64,000 bases of DNA from a virus. Within the stretch, counting starts at the first letter, position 1. Each line of letters opens with the position of its first letter. The notes beneath the pieces are model-generated. The model saw only the letters and a program-made list of their open reading frames with translations. It did not search any database and had not been told where the DNA came from. This document shows, in pieces, positions 33,754 through 44,500 of the stretch. The stretch spans positions 1 to 64,000 of the IMG/VR virus record IMGVR_UViG_3300042505_001173; one strand, 5' to 3'. The position numbers and the translations under genes are program-made.

Positions 33754-35120
33754 AAAATTTGTTATTAAATTCAGATAGTTACAAATATTCAATGCATGTT
33801 CAATACCCACCTGGAACTGATTACGTATATTCATACATTGAATCACGTGGTGGTATTTACGACACGGTAGTGTTTTTTGGACTTCAGATGTTTATCAAAG
33901 ATTATTTGATGAACCCTATTACGATTGAAGATATAGATGAAGCTGAAAAAGTATTATTACCTCATGTTGGAGTTTTTAACCGTGAAGGTTGGGAATATAT
34001 TATAAAACACCATAACGGTAGATTACCAGTTGAGATTAAAGCTGTTAAAGAAGGTACGAAAGTACCTGTTAGTAATGTATTAGTATCGATTATCAATACA
34101 GATCCAAATTGTTTTTGGTTAACGACGTTTCTCGAAACAGCATTATTGCGTGCTATTTGGTACCCAACTACAATTGCAACTCAAGGTTATTATACCAAGA
34201 AGAATATCAAAAAATATTTGGATATGACAAGCGGTATTATTGGTGGACTTGATTATATGTTAATCGATTTCGGAAGTCGTGGAGTTTCTAGTTTAGAAAG
34301 CTCAGAAATCGGTGGAACTGCTCATTTATTAAATTTCAAAGGGTCTGATAATGTTTTAGCTATTGCGTATGCAAAGAAATATTATGGGTGCACAACAGCT
34401 GGCTATAGTGTACCAGCTATGGAACACAGTACTGTTACCAGTTGGGGAAGAGAAAATGAATTTGATTCCTACAATAATATGGTTGAAAAATATAAGGATT
34501 TTCCAATCGTAAGTTGTGTTTCTGATAGTTATGATATCTTTGAAGCATGCCATTATGTTGGCAAACATTTAAAAGATAAAATTATTGCTAATAACCAGAC
34601 CTATGTTATTAGACCTGATTCAGGTGATCCGGAAAAAGTAATTGTTGAATGTTTAGAGATTCTAAGTGGTTATTTTGAATGCAAAGAAAACCTTCATGGG
34701 TATAAAGAGTTATCTAATGTCAAGATATTATGGGGTGATGGCATTAATCATGATAGTATTGAACAAATCATGTATGTAGTTGCCATGGCCGGGTATAGCA
34801 TTAATAATTTAGTTTTTGGTTCTGGTGGAGCATTATTGCAACAAATGAATCGCGATACATTAAAGTTTGCTATGAAATGTAGCGCTATTAGAGTGAACGG
34901 TGTATGGAGAGATGTTTTCAAAAATCCTGTAACTGATAGTGGTAAACAATCTAAACGTGGAGCTGTAAAATTATATCAACATAAAATTGATAAAAAATTC
35001 GTTACAGCTGTTGGTGCACCATCACCTGATTATGAAGATGTTATGGAATTAGTGTATACAAATAATAGATTACACCGCGATCAAACATTAGATGAAATCA
35101 GATGTTTAGTAAATATGTAA
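33750..35120 (+). CDS. nadV: Nicotinamide phosphoribosyltransferase
   Basis: A 456-residue protein that makes NMN from nicotinamide and PRPP, the first step of NAD+ salvage. Hallmarks of the NAMPT/NadV family appear in order: 'NSDSYKYSMHVQYPPGT' at the start, 'DFGSRGVSSLESSEIGGTAH' near residue 175, 'AMEHSTVTSWGRENEFD', 'VIRPDSGDPEKV', 'ILWGDGIN' and 'LVFGSGGALLQQ'. Length fits the family. It overlaps the lipoprotein gene by ATGA. With the adenylyltransferase upstream it forms the two-enzyme route recently described as the NARP2 NAD+ reconstitution pathway that lets phages survive NAD+-depleting defences, and also known from vibriophage KVP40. Confidence 0.93.
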   Translation: MKNLLLNSDSYKYSMHVQYPPGTDYVYSYIESRGGIYDTVVFFGLQMFIKDYLMNPITIEDIDEAEKVLLPHVGVFNREGWEYIIKHHNGRLPVEIKAVKEGTKVPVSNVLVSIINTDPNCFWLTTFLETALLRAIWYPTTIATQGYYTKKNIKKYLDMTSGIIGGLDYMLIDFGSRGVSSLESSEIGGTAHLLNFKGSDNVLAIAYAKKYYGCTTAGYSVPAMEHSTVTSWGRENEFDSYNNMVEKYKDFPIVSCVSDSYDIFEACHYVGKHLKDKIIANNQTYVIRPDSGDPEKVIVECLEILSGYFECKENLHGYKELSNVKILWGDGINHDSIEQIMYVVAMAGYSINNLVFGSGGALLQQMNRDTLKFAMKCSAIRVNGVWRDVFKNPVTDSGKQSKRGAVKLYQHKIDKKFVTAVGAPSPDYEDVMELVYTNNRLHRDQTLDEIRCLVNM

Positions 35121-35155
35121 CATCTATTCTAATCTTTGTTCTCCTTTGATCTCCC

Positions 35156-35204
35156 AAATGACAATTAGAAAATAATACATAGATATATCTTTTAGTTGTC
35201 ATTT
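35156..35204. terminator. Long hairpin between convergent genes
   Basis: AAATGACAA and its complement TTGTCATTT frame a long AT-rich loop between the convergent nadV and nuclease genes. It may end transcription from one or both sides; the poor T run makes this uncertain. Confidence 0.4.
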
Positions 35205-35212
35205 AATCTCCA

Positions 35213-35872
35213 CTATTCTCCTTTAAATTCCAAATAAAATTTTTCTATTCTTTTATTCAATTCAGAGATATAATTATTTCTATTTTTAATAAAGACTTGA
35301 GGGTTCATTTGTCTTTCGACAGCTATAATAGTAACAATTTGCTCAACATCGATACCTGTACCTTCAAGTAACGCAAGTGAATAGAAAGTTTCTTGTAAGA
35401 AATAATCATTGCACATTTCATCTGTTTTTACATTATTAGAAGTTTTAAAGTCAATAATAGAAAGAAGACCTTTGTATTCAGCGATACAATCAACACGTCC
35501 TGCAACTTTAAGAGCGTCACTATATAAGCCAGCTTCTTGTATGGCGATATTATTGATATTTCTAAGGACATATTTTAATTTTTTGAACAATTTTATATCA
35601 AACGGTGAATATTCACCAATCTCAGTATTGTTTAAGTAATTTTCACACATAGCATGAACAGCTGTTCCACGATCTGCGCATCGTTTTGTTTCAACATCAG
35701 CAGCTTCTTCACCTAAGCGTTCTCTCCACTCGATTAGAAACTCTTTTGGTCCGTACCCTAAAACGGAAGTAATAGACGGGTATTCATTACCATTACAATT
35801 ATAGTGTCTGATCCCATGTTTGATATCAGTTGTAATTTCAGGTATTTGTATCGGTTTGTGATTAAATTTCAT
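35213..35872 (-). CDS. PD-(D/E)XK nuclease, RecB/Cas4-like exonuclease
   Basis: A 219-residue protein. The N-terminal third has 'YPSITSVLGYGPKEFLIEW' and 'DRGTAVHAMCENYLN', the first helices of the family. The catalytic core is 'GRVDCIAEYKGLLSIIDFKT' (metal-binding Asp in GRVD, then DFK), followed by a conserved 'QETFYSLALLEGTG' helix with the motif Gln/Tyr. This matches phage and mitochondrial (MGME1-type) single-strand exonucleases of the PD-(D/E)XK superfamily. It probably acts in recombination, repair or host DNA breakdown. An inverted repeat lies four bases before the start and may act as an operator. Confidence 0.85.
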   Translation of the reverse strand: MKFNHKPIQIPEITTDIKHGIRHYNCNGNEYPSITSVLGYGPKEFLIEWRERLGEEAADVETKRCADRGTAVHAMCENYLNNTEIGEYSPFDIKLFKKLKYVLRNINNIAIQEAGLYSDALKVAGRVDCIAEYKGLLSIIDFKTSNNVKTDEMCNDYFLQETFYSLALLEGTGIDVEQIVTIIAVERQMNPQVFIKNRNNYISELNKRIEKFYLEFKGE

Positions 35873-35875
35873 ATA

Positions 35876-35900
35876 ATACCAACTTAGTCAAAATTGGTAT
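35876..35900 (-). promoter_or_regulatory. Inverted repeat before the nuclease start
   Basis: ATACCAA and TTGGTAT frame an 11-base loop that ends four bases from the ATG at 35872. No good ribosome site is visible, so the hairpin could be a translational operator. Confidence 0.35.
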
Positions 35901-36021
35901 AATATAGTATTAAATTAGATATTCATACCTGTAAATCTAATGAATACGATTTTTAATTAACATAATCATTATGTTATTGTAAGATCTAACTATAATATCA
36001 TTTAAATTATCGTTACCTATG
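35901..36021. other. AT-rich gap with small inverted repeat
   Basis: No gene is visible here. A 7-bp inverted repeat (AACATAA/TTATGTT, 35959-35975) could end transcription from the protease gene. I see no strong promoter. Confidence 0.4.
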
Positions 36022-37704
36022 TTATTTACGTACACGTGTCTTATAGCGAGGGTATACATTACCTGAAGTCGGTCTTAACTTGTAATTAACTTTTGGGTAT
36101 ACGGTATTAGTTACTGGTCGTTCAGGGTATACATACAAATGCAAATTGGGTGCACCTTGTAGTTCACACATCCATCCTCCCGGTATACTAGCTAGTTGTT
36201 CTGTATTAGCTAGTTGATCAGGAATTGCATGTTTAGTAATATAAGCTAATGCATCTGCCTGTGTCATATTTGGATACATCTCCAAGGCGCATGCCAAAAC
36301 TCCACAAACCTGTGGTGATGCCATCGACGTTCCAGTATCTATTGAGTTCCCATACAATGGATTTCGTGGATTAAATATCATAAGACTGCTACCTGAATTG
36401 TAAAACTCCCTGGAACTAATTATTGTGGCACCTGGCGCAAAAACGTTAACTTTTGGACCACAACAACTCATAGTCCATTTAATCTCTGTATTGGTCGCCG
36501 CAAACGGAACGGGTACATAAGAATCAGTAGCGCCTACGCAAATAGCGCTAGGTGACGCTGATGGTACATGACCTCTATTATAGTAAATCTGACTAGTCGT
36601 ACCATCCTGTATGATTTTAACATAATTGTTATAATCCACGCCACCCGGTATATCTATTTTGGCGCCAGTGTTTCCAGCTGCTCCGACAATGATAATTCCT
36701 TCAGATATTGCATCTTCGATATCAGCTATCTCATCCGTATTTGATATTTGGATTGATACCGTTCCGCTATCCATTAGTAACCCAGCGGATCTACTTTCAA
36801 TATCTGTAACTGGATCAAACCCATTACCGATTAGGGATCCACGATAATTAAACTGCGTTACACCATTTGTACGTAGAATCCTACCAAAACTACAATTGCA
36901 TATGGTCGGGTTTTTAATACCTGTTAACGGATTGACTGGCTTTGAAGTATGAAACGCTCTAATGTAATCCCACATATGACTTCGGAGTGCAGGAAAGGTA
37001 TCATCGTTTGAGTTTGAATACGGACAAATATTAAAAATATTTGCATCTCTTGCCCACCCGTTTTCATTACCAGCTGCGATACCAGCGACATGACTCCCGT
37101 GACCTGAATTCACATCCCTTGAATAATTATAAGCTGTTGAGGTATTACCAGTTGGTTGAACTATTGGGTCTAGATTAAACCAATTAAAATGGTTAACTCG
37201 TGTACCACCGGTACCATCATTATTAATGCTGAATGATGGGTGGTTTGGTTCAAACAGTCCATCAACAATAATAACATCAACGTGTTTTCCACTTAAACTG
37301 CAAGAAACAGTTCCAACTATATCTTCTACTGCCCCGCCTGAGCGCCACTGCGGGGTTTGGTGTTCTTCTGTGCACCGTTTCAGCCCCCAGTTATACAACT
37401 GTTCGGTTGGAGTTACTTGATACCGTTTACTAAATTTTATTGATGGGGTCGTCCAGAGCGGGGTATCAGCAGGTATCATACTAACTGCTATTACGTCTAG
37501 CACTCTAGGATCTTTTTTAATCTCCTCTGCTTCAGCTGCCGTTAACATATAATGAGTATTCCGGCTAATTGGTCTCTTATGCGCTACAACTACTGCTCTG
37601 TCAGGAGTATACAGATTACCGCCTGGAGTTTCCATATCACTATAGAAACCCTCAAGGTCATCAAAGTTCTTTAATGTAACGACGTACTCTTCTAACTCTA
37701 CCAT
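36022..37704 (-). CDS. Subtilisin-like serine protease (S8 family), virion-cluster
   Basis: A 560-residue protease. The first about 85 residues look like an I9-type propeptide ('EEYVVTLKNFDDLEGFYSD', then 'DPRVLDVIAVSMIPAD'). The catalytic triad is visible: Asp148 in 'VDVIIVDGLFEPNHPSF', His202 in 'SGHGSHVAGIAAG' and Ser460 in 'DTGTSMASPQVCG', with the oxyanion Asn345 in 'GAAGNTG'. The gene begins right after the stop of the 1267-residue fibre gene, so it is made late with fibres. A role in processing fibres, degrading host surface proteins or maturing virions is inferred. There is no signal peptide, so it acts in the cytoplasm or on the particle. Confidence 0.88.
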   Translation of the reverse strand: MVELEEYVVTLKNFDDLEGFYSDMETPGGNLYTPDRAVVVAHKRPISRNTHYMLTAAEAEEIKKDPRVLDVIAVSMIPADTPLWTTPSIKFSKRYQVTPTEQLYNWGLKRCTEEHQTPQWRSGGAVEDIVGTVSCSLSGKHVDVIIVDGLFEPNHPSFSINNDGTGGTRVNHFNWFNLDPIVQPTGNTSTAYNYSRDVNSGHGSHVAGIAAGNENGWARDANIFNICPYSNSNDDTFPALRSHMWDYIRAFHTSKPVNPLTGIKNPTICNCSFGRILRTNGVTQFNYRGSLIGNGFDPVTDIESRSAGLLMDSGTVSIQISNTDEIADIEDAISEGIIIVGAAGNTGAKIDIPGGVDYNNYVKIIQDGTTSQIYYNRGHVPSASPSAICVGATDSYVPVPFAATNTEIKWTMSCCGPKVNVFAPGATIISSREFYNSGSSLMIFNPRNPLYGNSIDTGTSMASPQVCGVLACALEMYPNMTQADALAYITKHAIPDQLANTEQLASIPGGWMCELQGAPNLHLYVYPERPVTNTVYPKVNYKLRPTSGNVYPRYKTRVRK

Positions 37705-37705
37705 G

Positions 37706-40700
37706 TTAGCTTTCCAATTTAACTAAAGTTAAATACACTGTGAATGATCCTGAGGTGGTATTCGTGTTCGTAACAGCAAGTTCTATATCAGTTGTAGGTG
37801 TAGTCTCATCGTTAAACCCGACCACCCCTGGTGAAATCAACACTGGGGTATTTGATGTTGTAATCACTTCCGCTATAACACCGGGTGTCGATGGATCCAC
37901 TGTCAGGGCCCTGCTAGCATCTGCGGCTCTCGCTGACTTACTAGAGTAGATACGAACCCAAGCACCACCTACAGTGGAATTAGTACTAACTTTATATAGA
38001 GCATATCCTTTAAAGCCTACTAATGTTAAATTTGCAATTGCTCCAGCAGCGATTGTACCTGTGGTACCTTGAATAGTAGTTCTACTTGACGTACTTCCCC
38101 CACCACTACCAACTAGCGTTGATGGGTTAACCCATGTTAGACTTGTTCCTGTACTAGCTAACAAATAGTTATTAGCACCTAACGCAGTACCAGCTAATGA
38201 GGTACCGTTACTCGTAACAATACCTGCTGTAGGAGCTGTTAATCCACTACCAACCAACGTTGATTTATCAATCCAAGTGTAACCTGTATTAGTTGAATTT
38301 ATAGCTAATAATTGATCAGCGATACCGTTTGTACTTGATAAAACAGTTCCATTACTCGTAACAATACCTGCTGTAGGAGCTGTTAGTCCACCACTACTTG
38401 TTCCTGATCCTGAGGTAGCTGTAGCTGTAAGATAGTTATTTCGGTAAGTAATACTACCTGCACCTGTACCAGCCATTGTGATCGTGACCGGTACAGTTGA
38501 TACAGTCACCCTACCTGCACCTGACCATCCACTACCGGAGCTGTTAATATTACCTTCTGCTATTACTTCTGTACCGTTTTTAATCGTAAGAGATGCAATA
38601 CTCCAGGCCTGTGGTGTGGTAGACGCTGAACCGGTGCCGCCAGTTATCCAATAATCTACTGGTGTACCCGTAAGTGAAGCTGGAATTGTAATAGTAGCAA
38701 TAGTGGCAAGTGCAGTGTTTGTTTTTGTTGCAACGGTACTTTGAACCATCACTACAGCGCTCGCCCCCCCACTACCGCCACCACTACTGATACCAGTTAA
38801 AGTACCACCGACCGCTAATACCTCTATAAACATATCGGATACAGTCGCAACAGCTGTTGAAATACCACTTAACGCGCAGGTGTACTGTCCAGATAGATTC
38901 ATTGTATATGATGCCCCAGCTCGTAACGTTGTCATAAACGTTTCACTTGAACCTACTCTACGTATGGACGTTCCATTAATATCGACATATATGTAATGGA
39001 CACATATTGGTGCTGAACCTGTAAACTTTGTTTTAAAACCTACTGTAATACTTACCATAGTATCTACTGTTACCGCAGGTATCTGTAGCGATATCAATTG
39101 TGTAGGTGCACTCAGACTTGCATATGAAGAATTTGATCCATCATGTAGCAGCCATTGCGATCCAGTTTTTTCTGTCGTTTGTGTCGCAGGTAACGTTTTT
39201 GTACCTGGATCATGAACAGCAATAGCGTTAGAATTAATCATCGAAGATGATCCACCACCTAACTTAGATGGGTCAACCCATCTTAGACCTGCTCCTGTAC
39301 TAGCTAACAAATAGTTATTAGCACCATACGCAGTACCATTTAACGTAGTTCCTGTACTAGTTACAATACCTGCAGCGGGTGCGGTAAGACCCCCTACACC
39401 ACCCCCACCACCCGAGGATATCGGAATATCTGCAGCCAACGCTTTACCGTACACCAACCAATAAAAACCCGCTTCCCTCCCGTCATACCCACTCAAATCC
39501 TGTCTAAAATATTTTACCCCTGTGATATTCCCGTTCGTATCTGTGATTTCATCACATATCTGAAACTCTGAATCCCCGTAAATACTACCGGTCGTCGTTG
39601 TGGATGGCATGCGAACCGATGATGACCAACCATACAGACTATTAGCACTCATAGGTTTTGGTAGGGTTAACGTACGAACAATGTATGCAGTGTTGGGGGC
39701 CACCATCGCTACATAACCCCATTGCATTATAAACCCATTTGGAAAAATTTGATAACCTGGACTTTGCATTAACGAATTTAATCCTGATGGGCCAGAACCA
39801 GTTCCTGGAACCGCAACATGGTACTCTGACCATAATCTAATTTCACCGTTAGTGGCCGTGGCGTTTGGGTTCTCATACTTGTACGTTCCACCTGGGGGGA
39901 CAACAAACGTAATATTTTCTAACGCTTCGTTACTCGTCTCACCTACGTTGATACCATCGACAGTAACTTTATACCGGTTCGGAGTCGAATTTCCTAGTAC
40001 GATATTAACAATTCTATCACCGGTATCGTTGTTAGTATACGGTGTATTAGGGGTGCGAGAACTCATAACATTGACCCAAGAACCAACACCAACAACATTT
40101 GGAGTGCCACCACTCCCGCTTCCCACCAACGATGATTTAGCTACCCACTCAGGAACCCCGGTTGAATTTATTGTTAAAACCGTATCGTTATTTCCATTAG
40201 ACGAGGATATTGCTGTACCGCTACTATACAAGAACCCTTTTGGGTTAGATGTAGTTGTTACGAGTCCTAAACCACTCAACGAATTCCATTCATAGCTTAC
40301 CGTTGTACCCGTCAACTTCGTAGATAAAAGTTGTTTGTCAGACGCTCCAGCTAACCCAGAAACTGTGGTACCATTACCAACCAACACTCCCGTTGGGGTG
40401 GTTGACAACCAGCTCGGTAAATTATTTGGAACAGGTGGTGTGATCCATTCAAAACCATCTTTGCTTGAATTTATAGCTAATACCTGCCCGCTAGTATTTG
40501 AAGCATCAATTGGAATGCTACTTATTGGGTTTGTACCATCGCTCCATAAAACACCTAGACTGGGTTGAGTAGATACATTTAACCAAGCTGGTGTAGAACT
40601 AACTGTTGATACCTGACTAGTAACATAATCAGTCATGAATTTTTTATGAACTAACGTATAGTCATCACCACTAGCAGCATATATTGCATCAGAGGTGTAT

Positions 40701-41509
40701 TGAATTTTTGAAACTGAAATTCTGCGGTTATCATTATCAAAAACACCTTCACGTAAATATCTTTGATCAGCATAACCTCTCGTTACAAAATAATTATCAA
40801 ATGCAGGTGTATTACCACTAGGTACGTTACCTGCAGCAGGTATAAAATTATCCAACGAACCAAGTAATGGTTTTGTTGCTATCATACTACCATCAACTTG
40901 AACATCTATACTTAATGTATCAACAATACCTACGAGATCATCTACATATTTTTTAGTTACTAAAGCAGTTGTATCACCTGAGACGAAAGTAACATCTGTA
41001 CTATATTTCAATTTATATTTTGATAATGCATCTGTACCAGCAACAAAATTACCACGTGGTAAATAATGACTATCAGAATAGCCTTTTGTCACAAAATAAT
41101 TATCGAACGCACTCGTATCACCAGTAATATTATTATCTGCTAATGAGGTGATTAGAGGAACAGTTAAACTGCTTGAACCGTTAAATGGACTAACTAACGC
41201 CCATTCAGGACTATATGGAGCTGCACTTGAAAGTCTACGAACTTTTAACGATTGCGACGTAGTATCAAACCATAATTGACCTAACGTGCTATGAGTTGGT
41301 CCTTGTGCACTACAGAAATTTTCAAGCATATGTACTAAATTAGTCCATAAAGCTTCACCGAACGGTGCAGTATTCATACCATGTATCGTTAACGTGGTTG
41401 ATGTAGTGTCTATAGTTGTAGGACCAACAGTAAATTGTGGTTTTACAATAGCTCCAGTTATACCTGTATCGGCGTCTGAACTAAATTTAATTGTATACGT
41501 ATCTGTCAT
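37706..41509 (-). CDS. Long tail-fibre protein with 'GQLWFDT' N-terminal module (A3)
   Basis: A 1267-residue fibre. Residues 1-85 hold the shared module ('YTIKFSSDADTG', 'LTIHGMNTAPFGEALW', 'STLGQLWFDTTSQSLKV'). Four 'NYFVTKGYxDxxY' or 'VTKKYVDD' motifs follow up to about residue 300. The rest is a string of short beta modules with 'GIVTSxGTxLxGTAxGANNYLLAS', repeated at least four times, and a 'YQIFPNGFIMQWGYV' domain near residue 590, a common fibre C-terminal-type domain. A Ser/Thr-rich C-terminal 90 residues ends 'YLTLVKLES'. It lies between the polyglycine adhesin and the protease in one late unit. Confidence 0.82.
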   Translation of the reverse strand: MTDTYTIKFSSDADTGITGAIVKPQFTVGPTTIDTTSTTLTIHGMNTAPFGEALWTNLVHMLENFCSAQGPTHSTLGQLWFDTTSQSLKVRRLSSAAPYSPEWALVSPFNGSSSLTVPLITSLADNNITGDTSAFDNYFVTKGYSDSHYLPRGNFVAGTDALSKYKLKYSTDVTFVSGDTTALVTKKYVDDLVGIVDTLSIDVQVDGSMIATKPLLGSLDNFIPAAGNVPSGNTPAFDNYFVTRGYADQRYLREGVFDNDNRRISVSKIQYTSDAIYAASGDDYTLVHKKFMTDYVTSQVSTVSSTPAWLNVSTQPSLGVLWSDGTNPISSIPIDASNTSGQVLAINSSKDGFEWITPPVPNNLPSWLSTTPTGVLVGNGTTVSGLAGASDKQLLSTKLTGTTVSYEWNSLSGLGLVTTTSNPKGFLYSSGTAISSSNGNNDTVLTINSTGVPEWVAKSSLVGSGSGGTPNVVGVGSWVNVMSSRTPNTPYTNNDTGDRIVNIVLGNSTPNRYKVTVDGINVGETSNEALENITFVVPPGGTYKYENPNATATNGEIRLWSEYHVAVPGTGSGPSGLNSLMQSPGYQIFPNGFIMQWGYVAMVAPNTAYIVRTLTLPKPMSANSLYGWSSSVRMPSTTTTGSIYGDSEFQICDEITDTNGNITGVKYFRQDLSGYDGREAGFYWLVYGKALAADIPISSGGGGGVGGLTAPAAGIVTSTGTTLNGTAYGANNYLLASTGAGLRWVDPSKLGGGSSSMINSNAIAVHDPGTKTLPATQTTEKTGSQWLLHDGSNSSYASLSAPTQLISLQIPAVTVDTMVSITVGFKTKFTGSAPICVHYIYVDINGTSIRRVGSSETFMTTLRAGASYTMNLSGQYTCALSGISTAVATVSDMFIEVLAVGGTLTGISSGGGSGGASAVVMVQSTVATKTNTALATIATITIPASLTGTPVDYWITGGTGSASTTPQAWSIASLTIKNGTEVIAEGNINSSGSGWSGAGRVTVSTVPVTITMAGTGAGSITYRNNYLTATATSGSGTSSGGLTAPTAGIVTSNGTVLSSTNGIADQLLAINSTNTGYTWIDKSTLVGSGLTAPTAGIVTSNGTSLAGTALGANNYLLASTGTSLTWVNPSTLVGSGGGSTSSRTTIQGTTGTIAAGAIANLTLVGFKGYALYKVSTNSTVGGAWVRIYSSKSARAADASRALTVDPSTPGVIAEVITTSNTPVLISPGVVGFNDETTPTTDIELAVTNTNTTSGSFTVYLTLVKLES

Positions 41510-41519
41510 TTGTTATTCC

Positions 41520-44500
41520 TTAGTAATTAATATCGCCATATACAGTAGACGGGTTTTCAATAGTTAAACTAGCAGTAATGTTTGTTGCATCAATTGCGGG
41601 ACCACCCTGTCCACCAACACCTCCGGGTATAATAGTCGCACCGTTGGCAGGAGCATCAAAGCATGCATCGCCGTCACCTCCCCATCCGGATATACCACCT
41701 CCCCCACCACCGACACAACCCCATAGAGTATTACCTTCGACGGGTTTATCAACTCCACCCAATCCTGCTCCCGGACCTGTACCGTCACCTCCACTACCAC
41801 TTTTACCTCCAATATCTAACGTAACTCTTGTATCTAAGCTAGCTACCGGTAAATTGTTAGGGAATCCTGCATCTATAAAATCTTGAGCTGTTGGATCAGT
41901 TATTGATGGTATGATATGTGAACCGCCATTTGGACTAGTACCTCCGTTAGCTCCAGTTACAGAGCCCCCTGCTCCCGCGCCCGCACCCCCGCTAGCGCCA
42001 GCTACCGTATAAACTTGTAGTGAACCTGTCGATTGTTGGTTACTAGGTGTAGGTGCAGGAAAAAAGTTATCATAATCTGGACTGTACCGGTATACGATAT
42101 TAAATGGTGTTGGGTACGGGTGAGGGGAAGGATCATCATACTGATCTCTAAACGATACGTACAATTCACGGTAAGCAGAATCAAACACGTACATATATTC
42201 AGTTAAATCAAACTGAATAGACGTCTGGTATGTCCCGTCAGAGTACTGATACCAAATAACCGGTATAGTTTGACGTTGTAGATATCTAAAAGCTTTTGCA
42301 GTAGAGTATGATAACCACATAGTGCCACCTGCACCACCTCCCCCACCACCTCCCCCGATCATACCTCCAGTACCAGGTAATATATTAACCGGTATTGCAC
42401 CCGTTAGTAGTTTTAGACCCGGTCCACCATTTTTACCATTTCTAGATGATTCGATTGTGCTAGCGTTACCACCCGCTCCGCCCGCTCCAACAATACTACT
42501 ATTCATAATTAGGTTAATTTTAGAGCTTCCAGCTAACCCAGCCATCTCAATAGTTAGAGCAGCTCGACTTGCTAGAGCTGATGTAATATTTCCATTGACG
42601 TAAATGTTTACTGTTACAGGAGTATACGCTAGTATAGCTTGTGATAAGTTTGCTGCGGTAGAAACATCGTCTAATCCGACAGTCTTAGCATTCGATGAAG
42701 GTAAATATATATTTGCTACTTTATTAATAATCATAAGGTTTAGTGCGACTTGTGTACTAGCATTATACACTGTATCACCGATTCTAATAAAAAATGTAGC
42801 CATTTGTGCCACCACTAACGGAGTTCCTGAAAGTGTCCCAGTTGAACTTAAAGCTAAACCTAACGGAAGTGCTGGAATTATACTAATTACTTCGTACGAT
42901 CCTGACCCTCCGGTAACAGATATGACGTCTGATGATACAGCAGAACTAACTTCTAGCATAGACGATTCAATAAGAACAGTAACTTTAAACTCTGCTACTG
43001 TTTGTAGAATAAACGTTTCGTTGCTACCTATTGTAACACCTGTGAATACGTCAGTTACATTAACTCTAAAATGTACCTCAAAAACATTGGAAACCATCGT
43101 TCTTGCGGTACCTGTGACAGGATCATTTGATAATGAAACAACACCACTCGTACTGTTAATTTTTAAATATTGCTGAAACATTTCCATCGTTGTTGCACCA
43201 ATAGGTTCAACAGAATACAAATATCTTCCTGACCCGTTCACACCTCTAACGAGCATGAAACCCTGCATAGGTGAATTCGTAAACCATGACATATAGGATG
43301 ACGGAGCAGAACCATCTATATTTGTGAACGCTTGACTATTATCTACAGATACGACTGTAAGTTCATCGTAAACTGTTAAAAATATTTTTGATGCGGTAGC
43401 CTTCATTGGAATTGTATCTGAAACACAACAGTAAATTGCCGTTCTGGCTAAAGGTAAAGTAGATGTAGCATACCCTGTCATGACACCTGTGTTGCCATCA
43501 ATATAAAAATTCCGAGGTAATTTGGATGCAATACTATTACCGCTAACATCGGATTCAAAAAACGTGTACGATGGTTTACCATATTGAACATTAGTGTAAA
43601 ATGGTATATTTAACTCAGTTGTAACCTCTGTAATACTACCTGCTTTATATTCGTATACGTTTGATCCTACCACACACATCACTTCACGTATCGCTGAGAT
43701 CGTTGTTGCTGTTATCGGGTCTACGATATTGAAATCAACTGCAACATCATCTGTTCGACCTTTTGCTGAATCAGTAATATAATAATATAATGTACCAGTA
43801 AATGCTCTATTCGCTTTACCTGATATTATATTGGGTGCTGTTAATGTTAAACCTATAGACGGTAATGTTTCTAGTACTCCAGTAACAGAGTTAATTTTTG
43901 ATTTTACCGCATTTATTTTATAGGGAGGTACACCGTTCAATGGTACAATAGGTGTTATATTAATTTCATCAACGTTAGCTACACCTGTAACCATGTAATA
44001 CTGAGATGTCCAGGTAAGCTTATCGTAAATATTGAAAGTAAGTGATGACATGTTCGAACTAAATTCACGATTAACATCCTGAACAAGATATGTAATTGTA
44101 CTTGAACCTGAATACAACCATGTTTTGTTTGTACCTAGCGTTTTACCGTGTACAGGATCGTATCCCCAATTATTTGCCCACAGCTTAATATGTTTCTCAG
44201 TTGTATACGTATCTGATGTACTATTATAATAAGTATACCCGTTCGCTGGATCTAGCGGTAAATCAGAATCGTAACCAGTATTAATTAGTTCAAGCTCAGG
44301 TCTCAATGTACCGGAATTTCTAATAACACTATAAGGCATAAACCCATCGGATATCGTATCAAACACTAGTATCGGTTCAATCTCATCTCCAACAAATGCG
44401 ACAATTTCTTTAATATCGTTTGATGAACTAATATGTTTTTTAACGTTAAAATCTATAGTAACAGTCTCAGGTGCAACCGAACCGAGGCTATCTGTAACAG

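Noticed and set aside
35098-35202. Minus-strand 34-codon frame with a GGAG site, overlapping the end of nadV
   Set aside because: It is antisense to the nadV 3' end and lies in the hairpin region; composition gives no sign of a real protein.
35901-36021. tRNA gene in the AT-rich gap
   Set aside because: Only one simple inverted repeat is present; no cloverleaf or T-loop consensus.
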